From positions 8,494,001 to 8,558,000 of the forward strand of contig OX419760.1 in assembly GCA_948567375.1 (NCBI GenBank): a stretch of 64,000 nucleotides of DNA. The letters are read 5' to 3'. A model generated the notes under the pieces. It saw only the letters and a list, made by a program, of their open reading frames with translations. It was not told where the DNA came from and searched no databases. A program made the position numbers and the translations under genes. The DNA is from Lunularia cruciata. Lineage: Eukaryota > Streptophyta > Marchantiopsida > Lunulariales > Lunulariaceae. Shown here one piece after another: positions 35,020 through 46,861 of this stretch. The stretch's first letter is position 1. Each line of letters opens with the position of its first letter.

Positions 35020-35759
35020 TATAATACTCTGAGGACAAGAGAAGAGAGAAAATATAGATTGCACACTCAAAATTGATGCCCCCAAAGGAGCACCTTCTCT
35101 TTATTATATAGACAAAGAGGATCTCCTCCAAGGAAGCTCCACCATAGGATTAGGGACACAGATAGGTGACATGTCAGCAAGCTCCACCCTTGGATTACTT
35201 ACTTGGATGGGTGGCATGTCTGGTCTAGGTCCTATTTGGTTGGTCAAACAAGCTTTGACCAGAGGGAATCTTTTAGGGAATCTTCTTGTAGGAATCTTAG
35301 AATCATGTAAGGTACCATTGGGAAGCTCTCGACAAGACAAAGCAGGGGGGAGGGAAGGCTGACCTTTCCCATGTGTGGGGGGGGGGGGTAATCTGCACAT
35401 TTTCGAGGCCTAATTCATCTGTTTAGGCCTCCAAAATTGCCTTCAAAGATTTCAGGCATATTTTGGTTCCTACTCTATTAGTAGAAGTCCCCTTTTGGTG
35501 ATACTTCTTTCTGATCTGTTTAGTCCATCATGTGTAACATCCTTCCAAATGTTACCAAACCAATTCTCACCTTTAAATCATATGTCTAGCTATTGGTTCT
35601 AAGGTTCTCAAGTCTATTTTGATTTCTGCCCTATTAGTAGAAATACTCTTTTGGTGATACTTCTATCTTATCTATTTTGACCATCATGTATAACATCATT
35701 CTAGATGTTACCAAACCGAATTTCACATTTAGATCATATGGCTAGCTCTTGGTATTACA
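35020..35759 (-). mobile_element. Family II solo LTR in chromovirus RT
   Basis: The unit starts TATAATACTC (decayed TGTAATAC) and ends GGTATTACA. It is flanked by CCAAC (35015-35019) and CCAGC (35760-35764), a 5-bp TSD with one change. It closely matches the solo LTR at 2905-3634. It interrupts the RT motif TNAPTVFMDQM between its Pro codon and the residues resuming at 35765. Confidence 0.88.
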
Positions 35760-35764
35760 CCAGC

Positions 35765-37918
35765 AGTCTTCATGGATCAGATGCATCGGGTGTTGGATGG
35801 ACTATTGGACCGGTCAGTGGTGGTGTTCTTGGATGATATCTTAATCTATAGCAAGACAGAGATAGAACACGTGAATCATGTGCGAGAAGTCCTAAGACAA
35901 CAACAACAATGGAAATTCTACTGCAAGAAGTCAAAGTGTGCCTTTTGGCAGAAGGAGGTTACCTTCTTGGGTCATAAGATCTCCTCAGAGGGGATCAAGA
36001 TGGAAAAAGAAAGATCAAGGCCCTTACTGATTGGCCTACCCCAAAGGATGCTACAGAAGTATGGGCATTCAATGGATTGGCCAATTTTTATAGGCGGTTC
36101 ATCCACTATTATGCTCATGTGGTTGCACCATTGACTGACCTCTTGGGAAAGAACTCGAGCTTCCATTGGAACACCAAGCATGAAGAAGCATTCCAAAAGT
36201 TGAAACATATGGTGTCTTCAAGACCCATTCTTCAACCATATGATCCTCAACTACCTTGTGTGGTTGATTTTGATGCTTCCAACTTTGCAATTGGAGCTGT
36301 GTTGCAACAAGAATTCCCAAATGGACTACATCCCATTGCCTTTGTGTCTCGCTGACTAAATACAGCTGAAAGAAATTATTCTGCTCAAGATCAAGAACAA
36401 CTTGCAATGGTATATGCCACCAAGGTATGGAGGCATTATCTTTTGGGGAAACAAGTGATCATGCAAACTGATCACAAGCCATTGTTGCAGACCTTACACC
36501 TGGAGCACATGCATGAAGAGTCAACATCATCGATGGGAAGAGCAACTTCAATTGTTCAACATCAAACTTGAGTACAAACCAAGATGGTTCCATGTCATCC
36601 TGATGCTCTATCACGACGACCTGATTTAAAGTCTCTTCCTCTCATTGCGGCAGCAATTACGATGATGTCAATTGACCCCAAGATCCATAACGAGTTTTGG
36701 TTAGCTCTACAACAAGATCCCTTCTTCCAAATGGTATAGGGTCGTCTAACAACAGGTGACAAGGAGTACAACACCTTCTCCTTCAAGGAAGGCCTTCTAT
36801 TCCATGCGGACCGGATCTATGTTCCAGCCAAAGGTGATCTTCAACTTGTGCACCTTCAAGAAGCCCATGATTTACTCATCGCTGGTCACATGGGTGTGGA
36901 CAAGACCTTGGGTACCCTCCAACGTCAATGGTGGTGGCCCAACATGACACAAGATGTTCAAGAATTTGTCCGATTATGTGAGAGTTGCCAACATAACAAG
37001 GCCAGCAACCAGAAGCCGAGTGGACTCCTTCAACTGCTTACCATTCCTTCCGCTTGTTGGGAGCATGTGAGCTTGGATCTCATCACATCCTTGCCAAAGA
37101 CAAAACAAGGACACACCGCAATTGTGGTGTTTGTGGATATGCTTAGTAAGCAAATCCACTTGGCACCAACCTGTGATACCGTGGATGCTCCAACCTTAGT
37201 GCAAATCTACTTTGACAATGTCTTCAAGCATCATGGGATGCACGCGTACTCATCTCCGACCGTGATCCTCGATTTACCGGGAAGTTTTGGCAAGCACTCT
37301 TTCAGATACTCAGCACCAAGCTTGCTTTGTCCATGGCCTATCATCCTCAAACTGATGGACAAACCAAATGTGAAAATTGTACATTGGAGGATATGTTACG
37401 TGCTTTTGTCAATGTCCACTATACCAATTGGGATGAATGTCTTGCCACTGCAAAATTTGCCTACAACAATTCCAAACAGGCAAGCACCGGATTCTCTCCT
37501 TTCTTTCTCAATTTTGGCCAAGATCCACTTGTTCCAAATTCTCTTCTTGCTCCCCCTCCATCTCAAGTTCCTCATACTTCCACATTCTTGACCACTGTAT
37601 CCCAATCTCTCCAACAAGCCAAGTCTCACCTCCTTGTTGCTTAGAACCACCAAAAACAATATGCGGACCACCATCGTCATGATCTCACCTTTGAAGTTGG
37701 TGATAAAGTCATGTTATCCTCCAGTAACCTCCCTCTCCCACTTGATTCCCAAGTTCATAAACTTGCCCCTAATTGGATAGGACCCTTTGATATCACCCAA
37801 ATTGTCTCTCCTATTGCTTATCAACTTGCCTTGCCTTGTCACATGTGTATCCATCCTGTCTTTCATGTTTCCAAGTTGAAACCCTTTGTTCCTAATCCCT
37901 CTTCCTTTTCCTCTTGAG
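35765..37918 (+). pseudogene. Family I RT C-part, RNase H and integrase
   Basis: The RT active site VVVFLDDILIYS lies in the frame 35772-36134. A frameshift near 36005 leads to RNase H in frame 36077 (VDFDASNFAIGAVLQQE, QTDHKPLLQTL). The integrase has an intact HHCC zinc site (AHDLLIAGHMG ... CESCQHNK, about 36865-36990), then DLITSLPKTKQGHTAIVVFVD with the first catalytic Asp. A second frameshift near 37230-37320 falls at the second Asp. The region of the catalytic Glu reads TDGQTKCEN, with Lys where Glu is expected. The end reads [10 protein letters not shown], with the stop at 37915. Confidence 0.82.
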
Positions 37919-37939
37919 TCCAACCTCCCTTCTTCTTGT

Positions 37940-38115
37940 CCCTATCAATGATCATGAGGAGTATGAAGTTGATCGTATCCTTGCGCATTGCCATATTCAA
38001 CGATGCCGTCGCCAACATACGGAGTACAAGGTCCTTTAGAAAGGGTATCCCCTTCACGATGCCACCTGGGAACCTCTTTCTCACCTCCAAATGCATAGTA
38101 CGCCATCCAGGAATT
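37940..38115 (+). pseudogene. Chromodomain at C-terminus of family I pol
   Basis: In a frame different from the upstream integrase the sequence reads EEYEVDRILAHCHIQR followed by EYKVL-KGYPLHDATWEPLSHL, with a stop in place of the first Trp. This is a chromodomain, which in chromoviruses directs integration to modified chromatin. Its presence defines the clade. Confidence 0.8.
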
Positions 38116-38150
38116 TGAAGCTAGACTGGCAACGAGGACGCCACCAACTA

Positions 38151-38163
38151 GCGGCGGGGAATA
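38151..38163 (+). promoter_or_regulatory. Polypurine tract
   Basis: GCGGCGGGGAATA directly precedes the 3' LTR, the position of the plus-strand primer. The copy at 54091-54105 has the related AGCAGTAGGGGAATA. Confidence 0.65.
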
Positions 38164-38589
38164 TGTAACAATATGGAGTTTAGCGACGAAGTTAGTTGGG
38201 CTTACGAAGTAGCACATAAGACAAAGTAGCCTAGAATATTCTGGAAGTATCTAGGAAGCTTCTTGGGAAGCTTCCTGGCTAGCTTAGCTTGCACCTCAAG
38301 TAGGTAGCTTCTAGAAGGAAGCTTCTAGAAGTTTCCAACTAGCTTGGCTTGCACGCCAAGTAGGCGGCTTCTAGAAGGAAGCTTCTTGAGAAGCTTCCTA
38401 GTTAACTTGGCTTGCACTCTAAGAAAATGGCTTGATGAAGCTTCTTGAGAAGCTTCTCAAGGGCCTTGTATGCTACCTATAAATACCAAAGCCAAAGCTC
38501 ATGCTAGGCATTCAGAGTCTTCACTCATTCAAGTGTCCCAATGTGAGTTTCCATTCTCCTAATTCTCTCCTCGGATTTGGTCTTTTACA
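38164..38589 (+). repeat. Family I 3' LTR
   Basis: It runs from TGTAACAATATGG to GTCTTTTACA (426 bp) and is followed by the TSD copy TTGGC. It carries a four-unit GAA/TTC array at 38318-38335 and TATAAATA at 38478-38485. Confidence 0.92.
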
Positions 38590-38594
38590 TTGGC

Positions 38595-39084
38595 TCTCCT
38601 GCAAACATCTTATGGAAGAACACCGCTTGGTGCTTCATCACATAAGTCGTTCTCTCCTGCTTCAGGATTTCCATGAGAGCACTTATGATCCCTCTCTTGA
38701 CAAGATCTTTGTAACTCTCTACTTTGTACCCATTCTTCGTACACTTCGAAGAGAATTCATCCCTCACTTCTTGGGTTTCTGCGGCTACCACTCCCTTCCC
38801 CAAGAACGTGGCACCCTACTCCATGCCTACCTCTCTTTCGAGTACTAATCTCCAATCCGATTCCATCTAGCGAGCCGGATTTCCTCTCTTCCCCTCTTCC
38901 TTGGGGCCGTTGAGACATCTACTCTTGATTATTCAGTCATGCATCCTGGAAAGCTCACATTCCAGTTCCACGCCAAGAATGTGATCCAAAGTTGGCTTTA
39001 GACTTTGATTCTTGCGATCACATCTAACCTCCAAATTGCATGATTTCTCATTGCAAATTTGGAGTTCTTCTTTACTCCTCCCAT
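38595..39084 (-). pseudogene. Family G gag-like ORF, N-terminal part (copy C)
   Basis: The minus-strand ATG at 39084 starts MGGVKKNS. The conserved N-terminal region continues to EVRDEFSSKCTKNGYKV and KHQAVFFHKMFAGEP, which is cut at 38595 by the chromovirus. On the other side of the insertion, at 28450, the protein resumes with IDWARCF-like sequence. Frameshifts occur near 38815 and 38990. Confidence 0.72.
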
Positions 39085-39641
39085 CTTTCTTTCTTCCTCA
39101 CTGTCTCTCGGATTAGCTCTCTCAAATTCTCCTCTACACACCAACGCGTCTTCAACTCTACTTCCCTTCCCACGATCTCTTGTAGGACAACTCCTTAATG
39201 GCAAAGGAAAATTGCTTGACATTGCTTTGTTGTTAGCCCAATTTTTATAGAGTCGTGCCTTCTTTGTCGCTCTTCAATTCGAGTTTCTACCAAGAAATCA
39301 CACCTCTTGCATGGTCCTGTCACTGTCAAGTGTCCTTCACGTGTATGAATGCCAGTTTTTGAAAGGTCCCTTCTTGAATTTCTCGCCCTGAAGAAAAGTT
39401 GTTACATTGTCCTTGCCTCAAGTTGAGCACCCCCCAATGCGAAGACTTCTTACTTCGGGGTGTATGTTGACAGGGCAAGTCCGAGTACTTTGTCTTATGA
39501 CCCAAAGCCATGTTACCTCGGGTTTCATCCCGAAGACCCTTTTCTTTGCCTTCTTCGGCCATATAGGCGCAATCCGACTGCTTTATACACTTCTTCTTCT
39601 TCATTTCAAAAAAAAATAAAAAATGTGGGTACCACAACTCT

Positions 39642-40960
39642 CCATGTTAATATATCAATAGGGATTTTGGAAAATTGGTGTATCTCTAGTCAACTCAAAT
39701 TGAATACCAAGTCCCTTTAGAGTACCCAAATCCTTCATAATAAAGGAAAAACAACTTGTATAGCACATCAAGAACCTCCAAACTCTCCATCTTTCCTCTC
39801 TTGTAAGCTTAGGTCCAGATCTGGCTCCCAAGTATCCTCTTTAACTGATGCAAAAATGGAAGACGTCTTGACTGGTTGACACATTGGGCCCTTGGGAGCA
39901 ATAGTGTCATGCCTCCAACTACGAGAGGTCCCAACCTCAATGTGAAAAACTCCCTCCACTCTGGCTGCAAGCTTCATACGTCCTCTAGCTCCATACCAAG
40001 TAGACCATGCTCACCTGGATGGTTTCCAAGTTGACCACTCTCGCTAGTAGCCACTGGCTGTGTCCCAAGAATACCTTGTCCACTTGGTCTATCATCCCTA
40101 ACATGTGCTTGAATCCCCAATAGGCACAAAGCTCACAAGTGTCTGAGTGGTGATGCCTATCAAGCACATCCGATGGTACTCTGCCAAGCAAAGGCTCACA
40201 ATCTTGGTCAAATAGTTCTGGTCCATAGCTTGACCTAACACTTGACATTTGGATGCCTTTGACACTAATGGAAAAATAGTAATACCGGTACAAAAACCCA
40301 TTGCACGCTCTCTCACATCAACATTCGGCTCCAACAACTATTGTAACTATGAGTCCCAAACAAGTCCAAGTCCACCCTCTCAAAAAGCATGAGAGCCTAG
40401 GAAACTCATTAGTGTGGGTAGAGCATCTCGGGGGTGTCTAACTAGGTTCACCACTGCCATAGGTGACCTATCAGCCATTACCACCGTTTGAGACTAACGC
40501 CCAACATCCAAAATGTCATCAACAATGAGGTGGTCTATTTGTTGAAACTCATCATAAGAATATTGTACACCCTCTTTGGGTAACAGGTTTATCCACCAAA
40601 GACAAAGAACCCGTGATCCCACTCTGGCTGCATCCAACAACATGGTAGGTCCTATCCAAGAATGGACCTGATGTGTACTCACCACCACCCGAGTGCAAGA
40701 ATCACCCATCAAAGGAAAGTTTTCCAAAATGTAAGCTAGAGAAACGGATTGATGAACCTAGAGATGATGTAGTATCAGTAACATCTCCCAAAACACACTA
40801 GAATGGGGATCTTGAAGACCCAACATGTGTATGCCCCTAACATGGTCATCCAAAAATCCCCAAATGAATGGGACCATGTCTCTCCAAATCCTACCCCCCA
40901 ATGTCTCTTGCAACATCTTGCCAAAATCTTGCTTGTCACCCAAACATAAGAGATAATGAG
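39642..40960 (-). pseudogene. Family III polyprotein part upstream of RT
   Basis: Minus-strand pieces 40758-40943, 40494-40727 and 40098-40337 share one frame separated by stops, then shift to 39985-40293. The end (about 39642-39720) reads LGIQFELTRDTPIFQNPY, the lead-in to a Ty3-type RT, and matches 55880-55945 in the other copy. The upstream sequence is Trp- and His-rich without a motif I can name. Position suggests the gag-protease region. It was interrupted by family G copy C and resumes at 25742. Confidence 0.55.
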
Positions 40961-41924
40961 CTCAGTTTGATTGATTTTTCATATTATTGCTACTACTAGA
41001 GATTGGGATGCAACAACAAAAACAGGATGGTGTTGGAGTTTGTTTGCTTGTTTGTTTGTGTATGTGTTGTTGATCATGAGCAACCACACAAAGGTACCAA
41101 GTGAGTACCACCCCAATCCAACCCCCATCCAACCAATGTCAAGGCTTGGCACCAACTAGGGATATGTTTGTAAATGACAGTTTGTTGGGGGTATTTTTAC
41201 AATGTACTAATTTTTAAGTGAACTTTTGTACACTCCTCCTTAAAAATAAACCTTAGTATTTCAAAGATGTAGAAGGATATCCAAAGAAATGATAATAGAT
41301 TAATATATGAACTAAATGAAGAACTCATTAAAACTATTAGTCTATTAAATATTTTTGCAAATCTCCAAACTTTTATTTCAATTCTAAAATAAAAATACAA
41401 CGTATGGAAGTTAATCTCTCAAGTAAGAAATAAAATATGTCACTTACTGTAATGGGAGTCTTAAATTATTATTTTGATATAAGTTTATTTCTATGAGGAA
41501 AAATGGAGGAAGGATTTGAATGAAACATTTGTTAACACTAGTAATCCATCAAAGGAATTCAAATCTCGTAACTTCTAATCAGATTGAAAGATAAAAATGC
41601 AAGGGGGAAGATATTGCCTTGCTTGAAGAAATTAACAATGATAATTACTGTAATAGTTGGACAGATAAGAAATTCTAAAATATTTTATTCCATATTTCAT
41701 TATTTTTTTAAAATAAAACAATAGATAATAAAATATAAACTAGAAACCCTGATTGAAATTAGGATGGGCACGGCGATCTTTGGATCTATTGTGACTTTTT
41801 TGCTTGTTTGCAACTCACTCCATCACTTCCACAACTACAAACTAAATTTGAAACCACAATTAATACGCAGAGGGAGGAAATAAAATTGTTGACCACTATT
41901 TAAGAACTCCTAGACGATGAAGAG

Positions 41925-41983
<59 letters not shown>

Positions 41984-42240
41984 GCGGAGGAGAGATTGTT
42001 TTTTGATGCGTTGTTGATAATTTCATTTATAATGTCGGATTATAAACGCATTACACTCACCACAGAACCGCGAAGCCACACTAACTCGTACATTTGAATC
42101 GAATGTATTGTAAATTAAAACGTAAAATTAAAGGAATACAGACTTCGAAATAGTAAAACATACGATGGTCTAATCGTACTTCGGTTTTAGTGCATATCTC
42201 TCTTAAACTCTATTGGGGCTTAGCCCCATGTTACCTTTTT
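40961..42240. other. AT-rich non-coding stretch
   Basis: No open frame above about 67 codons and no recognised motif. It ends in an AT microsatellite and then changes abruptly in composition near 41981. Confidence 0.5.
41927..41980. repeat. (AT)n microsatellite
   Basis: About 27 uninterrupted AT dinucleotides mark the left border of the compositionally distinct 42-45 kb island. Confidence 0.95.
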
Positions 42241-42499
42241 TTTCCTCCCTTGTACGGCTTGATGGGGTCTTCCCATCCTTCATTTTTCCTACGCGGTCCC
42301 TTTTGCTGACTTAAACAATCAAAGAATTCAACAAACTAGTAAATTTATTCTGAAAATATCCCGATACTTCTACAGAACTTCTCTATCAACTTTCCTGAAT
42401 ACACCGTATCGCATTACAAGAACTTCTACATTTCATAAATTTAGTGTGTCCATACTCTCGCAGGCAACCTTTCAAAGAATCAGATCGAGATATCTGAAG

Positions 42500-42860
42500 A
42501 GATAGTACCATAAGCTGTCAGCAGCAAAGGCGAAATTTGATTGATTCCAGCCTACGAAATTTTTGTATCCAGTGAGTATATCGTACCAAGTTGTGGGTGT
42601 ATTGGTCACGTCAAATTCTTGTCCCAAGTACCGTACTGTTGCGATGAATTTGTTTTGAAGAAATGGTGTAGTGAAATGACATATAATACGATAAGCCGTC
42701 AGCAGCATAGGCTAAACTTGACTGATTCCACCCTACGAAATTTTTGCAGCTAGTGATAATATCATAGCAAGGTGTAGATGTTGGTCACCTCAAATTATTG
42801 TCCCTACTTGTTGCGATTGGATGTGTTTCGAAGAAAATGCTGCGATAAAATGTAATTCAA
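42500..42860. repeat. Diverged tandem duplication, ~180-bp unit
   Basis: Landmarks recur at a spacing of 179-181 bp: TAAGC(T/C)GTCAGCAGCA at 42511 and 42692, CCTACGAAATTTTTG at 42551 and 42732, and GGTCAC at 42604 and 42783. The copies are clearly diverged. Confidence 0.8.
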
Positions 42861-43086
42861 CAATACCTCATGTCTCATGTATTTATGCTCCACCGCTTAC
42901 TGACGCAATTCGATTGTCTCAACTTGGATCCCAAGCGAGTCATCGATTACATACAGTACGCATGTGCAGAATTCATGTCAGGTGCTTCCTACTCTCAGTT
43001 CTCATCAACTTTACAGATCACCCCCTGGTGTCAAGAACGAGATGCGGAGGTACTCTGACGATAGAGTCATAGATGTTATTTCCAAG

Positions 43087-43118
43087 ACTTCGCGGTTGAC
43101 TTGAGTCAACCGCGAAGT
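43087..43118. repeat. Perfect hairpin, 14-bp stem, TTGA loop
   Basis: ACTTCGCGGTTGAC (43087-43100) is exactly complementary to GTCAACCGCGAAGT (43105-43118) with a 4-nt loop. It is notable for intact CpG-containing arms in a mutated landscape. The function is unknown. Confidence 0.8.
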
Positions 43119-45479
43119 TTGGTCAAGGAAGTTGCTACATAGAGTAATATGAATCTGTGCAGAAGTGTTGCATTTAAAAAGCAGATTGAGGTCAACAGAT
43201 CTTAAAACATGATAGAATAAGTCATCCGCAATTATGAAGGCTACAAGTTGCTGTTTGTTGATGAAGGTCTTCAGCTGATCGTGGTCCGCTACAGGAGAAG
43301 ATTGAGACTCTTGGATACAACCACAGTTCCTGTCGCCGAAAACATCAAATCGACGTACTATACCAAGTGGTTGACAACTTTTAACAGTCGACATCTTTAT
43401 CGTACACACAAGAATTTATCGTGCAGAACCTTGACACGTTGGAAGAACCATCAAAAAGTGGTGTGTCGCACTACTGGTGGTGTATCGAGTTCATCTCCAC
43501 TAGCCCTCACTGTGGAACCTATTTTATAACACACAATCTGCATCCATGCAGATATAAGGACAGGCTAATCAGTTACATACTCTTTACATACGTATGTGAT
43601 TCGAGTGCAACTTGTTTACTTCCGGAACGAAAAGGAGAAGTTAGTAACTTTGAAAGGTGACACATTTCAACTTAGAAGTTGTGTTTCTGAACTTCAGGAC
43701 GACCTCACACTATAAAGTGACACATGCAGAGGTCCATGCTCGAGAAATATAATACTAAAGAACTTCCGGCTTTGATCTTTCCTTGTATACGATTTAGTTG
43801 TCGAGTTGTTATTGGAGGTCGCTTTAAATCTCGAGTAGTCCTTTGTTGCATGATTTCTGGTCGTATTTTAATCCTCCATCTCGCTCCCACTAGTTGGCTG
43901 GGACGGTACATGATCCAATTTGATGTATATAGATAGATTCATCTGCTCGTGCAGATAGAAGGTCATCAAGACCCTACACATTAGTCGTCGTGCTGAATCT
44001 GAGGTTATGAACATCATGGTTTCTTCTGGGAATCATGAATACTAACTGTTTGAAATCTTAGACGAAAAACATCGGGTGTTCCCATGATAATCAGAACATA
44101 CCCAATCGAATCGACTTATAGCTTCTGGATAGTACATACCTCCTGAATTATTAAAGCACGTCAACCCAACCAAATTTCCAGAAAAGGTATATGTAGCAAG
44201 TCCAAGCCTCCAGCATGCGTAACCCTAAACTTGAACTGATTTGATTCATATCTTGGACAAAATAATCTTCTGAATTCCAGTTGGGACTGCCCACCTCTCT
44301 AAGGCGAGAAACATGAAGTCGTCCAAGGAATCGCTTCCTTAATTTACTCACAGCTTTCTGACAACTGCTTGTCACAAATTTACCGGAGCTGAGTAGTTAT
44401 TGTCTTGAGACAGGCAACTGGAAGTACAATAACTTCAAAATATGAGCGAAGGCAGTGAAGAAGTTTGAATTCACTTGCTCCCTTTGAGTATACTTCTGAT
44501 CTCTGAAGGTCATGGAGGATTTTCTTCTGGCATCGAGTTGTCGTCGCTCAGTATAAAATGGGGCTCAACCAAAATTCCGATTTCACTCAGCTCTTCAGGT
44601 TAGGCAAGAAATGGCCACTAGAAGACAATGAAAATGAAATTTCTGGGTCTATTTATCGTTTCCCTGAAAGATACAACAATATTCAATGCTCTGGTAACTT
44701 ACAGAAGGTTAAAGACCATTACAGACCCAAGAACTCGTATTTCTGCACTGCTTCGAACACTTGAAAGTTTCATCTTAATGTGCTTGGAATCCATTCCCTT
44801 CAGTCTGTTACTTAATTGAAGTATGGCTTTAAATACATGAGCGGTCGCAGACTAGACACACCGTTCAATGAAACGTAAATGTGCTCTTGGTCATATCGTA
44901 CCACAGCGTAGCTACATCGCAGCTTATACTATTATGCAGACTAAACAGTTGTAATCCGAGCATGACCGCTGTTCTATCTATTAGTTTGCTCATGACTGAT
45001 AACGACTGCTTCCACCACCTAAGTCACTGTCTCATGATCAATATGCTAGCTGCTTTACGATGCTTTTCTGAGTTACATGATGGCTTTCACTATATAATAT
45101 CCCTAGCGACTCGTTTGTAGTCATAGTTTTTAAATTTATGGTGGAGAGAGACTCAATACATCAATACAGTTCTATGCTGTTTTAGGAGAAAAAGTCGACC
45201 GCGTACAAAACACGAAGGATGGGAAGACCCCACAAGCCGTACAAGGGTGAGACAAAACAGGGTCTTTGTTTAGGAGGACTAGTGTCTCGAAGATCATTCT
45301 TTGGTGAACTTTTGGTATCTCCATCTATCATTTCCACTTCGTGTCAGAGCATAGGAGAGATTGTACGAGCCTTTGAGTTTAAATTTGTGAGGGATCTTTT
45401 ATTACTAGCTAGTGATCTGATTTTATCGATTTACATCATGAGTCTAAACTTCTCATAAATACATTTGGTGGTATCCCAG

Positions 45480-46321
45480 GCCTTGACAAAGAATAATTAT
45501 TTAGTATAGAACGTATGCATCTCAATAGACCAAGAATTATTTAATCCTTAAACTTGTCCATCTGGTGCTTGTTGTGCATACACATTGTTGCACTACATAC
45601 ATTATTTTTAACATCAGCCAGTATAGAAGCATAACTCATATATTGATGCTTGTTGTGCATATATACATTGTTACACAACACACATTATAGAAAAAAAATT
45701 ATAAAATCTCTAAAGTGCTAAGATTTAATTAAAAATTAAAAATCATACTCTGCAAAAAAGTATTGATTACACTCATCAAGCCAAGTGCACTCTAATATAG
45801 AGATTCGAACTCATACTTGCCAGTTTTGTCCACCAATAGGAGATCAAAGGCTCAACATAGAAGAAGTAATCTCTTTGGAGCTCCATTTCCAGATAGGGGT
45901 CATAGAAGATGTAAACTCTCTAGCCTCCAATCCAAGCCAAAAAAGAAAGTGAAGAAGAAGATGACAAACCATTGTCACTCTACATGAGACAAAATCCAAA
46001 TTGGAGGAACATGAGTGAGTTGCCGATGCAAAATCCACACCAAATGAGAAAGAGCAACTTGCAACCTAGAACAAAACAAAAGATCAAGAAGACCAAGCAG
46101 AATTTTAATTTGAAGACTGTCCAAGCCTAAGATAAGCAGTGGAGATAGAAGAAGAGAACCTTGAGGACAAAGAGGTAGTCACCAAAGTCCGAGTAGCACC
46201 TATTGTTAATGGAGCAGACTTTATAATCAATTTTCTTGGATTGGTGCTAAGATTCTCGTAGTTAATTCTTCCACTGTACCAAGAAGTTTGGCTAGATTTC
46301 AAAGAGACTAGATACAGAACA
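45480..46321. repeat. Dispersed repeat with GTGCATATATACATTG motif
   Basis: The motif GTTGTGCATA(TA)TACATTGTTACACAACA-like occurs near 45585 and 45650. It recurs near 55951, 56279 and 56825. The following text up to GAAGTAATCTCTTTGGAGC near 45865 also matches 56230-56280. This is probably the LTR or UTR of an unassigned retroelement. Confidence 0.5.
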
Positions 46322-46861
46322 TGTAATGAAGGCAACTATGCCAAGTGGAAGGAGGAAATTGAGAAGACTCAGAACCTATACAAGGAGGAGTGTAAGAAAG
46401 TAAATGTGCTAGTACAATAGAATTATGAAGTCAAAAGGCAGAACACATAGCTAATTGCTAAATAGAATAACATCCAAAGGGACAAGAGGGCTTTTTGGCT
46501 TGAGTAGAAACATATGCAACAGGGATATAAAGAAAAACTATGAAACAAGGATGCGGAGATGGTGAGCCTCCAAGGAGAGTTGAAAAAAGAGCAAGAGAAT
46601 ATTTCCACTTTAGAGCTGCAAATGCAAGAAAACAAGAAGGAGGTAGCTCTTTGGTTAAAATTTGTAGCCAAAGACCTACATAAAGAGAAAGAAGATTGGG
46701 CTTCTAATTGGAAGAGGATAATAGAGAACATCATTGCTGAGGTGCATAACCTTTATAGTACCAAGGAGAAGATTATTCTTGGTTATAAAGCTACTCAAGA
46801 ACTTGAGATCTTTGAAACCAATTACTGTACATTGCCAAAGAAGCAACAAATAGAGGAATGA
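46322..46861 (+). pseudogene. Coiled-coil protein remnant, 100-codon open part
   Basis: The open frame 46559-46861 (MVSLQGELKKEQENISTLEL...) is highly charged and helix-prone with heptad spacing. The same frame can be followed upstream to about 46322 with several TAG/TAA stops. I recognise no family. By analogy with neighbouring elements it may be a gag-like or accessory protein of a retroelement, but that is inference. Confidence 0.45.

Larger units (their letters stand above)
28456..38589 (+). mobile_element. Family I chromovirus with two nested insertions
   Basis: Both LTRs and flanking TTGGC repeats (28451-28455 and 38590-38594) are present. The order is LTR, primer site, gag, protease, RT, RNase H, integrase, chromodomain, polypurine tract and LTR. 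Removing family G copy D (29881-33661) and the family II solo LTR (35020-35759) with their TSDs leaves about 5.6 kb, the same as the complete copy at 48918. Its reading frames remain long but contain stops and two clear frameshifts. Confidence 0.92.
25743..39636 (-). mobile_element. Family G element copy C, interrupted by a chromovirus
   Basis: The minus-strand unit starts at 39636 (TGTGGTACCCACA) and ends at 25743 (GGGTTGTCACA). Perfect 5-bp repeats ACTCT flank it at 25738-25742 and 39637-39641, which fixes both termini. A family I chromovirus (28456-38589) splits it; without that insert the element is about 3.75 kb. No direct terminal repeat, primer site or polypurine tract is seen at its ends. 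Confidence 0.88.
42247..45247. mobile_element. Candidate 3-kb element bounded by inverted repeats
   Basis: CCCTTGTACGGCTTG at 42247 begins a 52-bp arm (42247-42298) that recurs inverted at 45197-45247, about 47 of 52 positions matching with one gap. The enclosed DNA is less AT-rich than its surroundings. It has no open frame above 132 codons and shows no retroelement motif. It could be a non-autonomous DNA element, or two inverted copies of one repeat that happen to flank it. No TSD was identified. Confidence 0.45.

Noticed and set aside
43011-43409. 132-codon minus frame in the 42-45 kb island
   Set aside because: No motif is recognised, composition is not gene-like, and overlapping frames of similar size exist on the other strand.
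42235-45250. Integrated virus or organelle insertion
   Set aside because: No polymerase, coat, photosystem or ribosomal sequence could be read in any frame.
45780-45830. tRNA-like T-loop (GTTCGAATC on the minus strand)
   Set aside because: No cloverleaf could be built around it: no matching acceptor stem, D-arm or anticodon arm.
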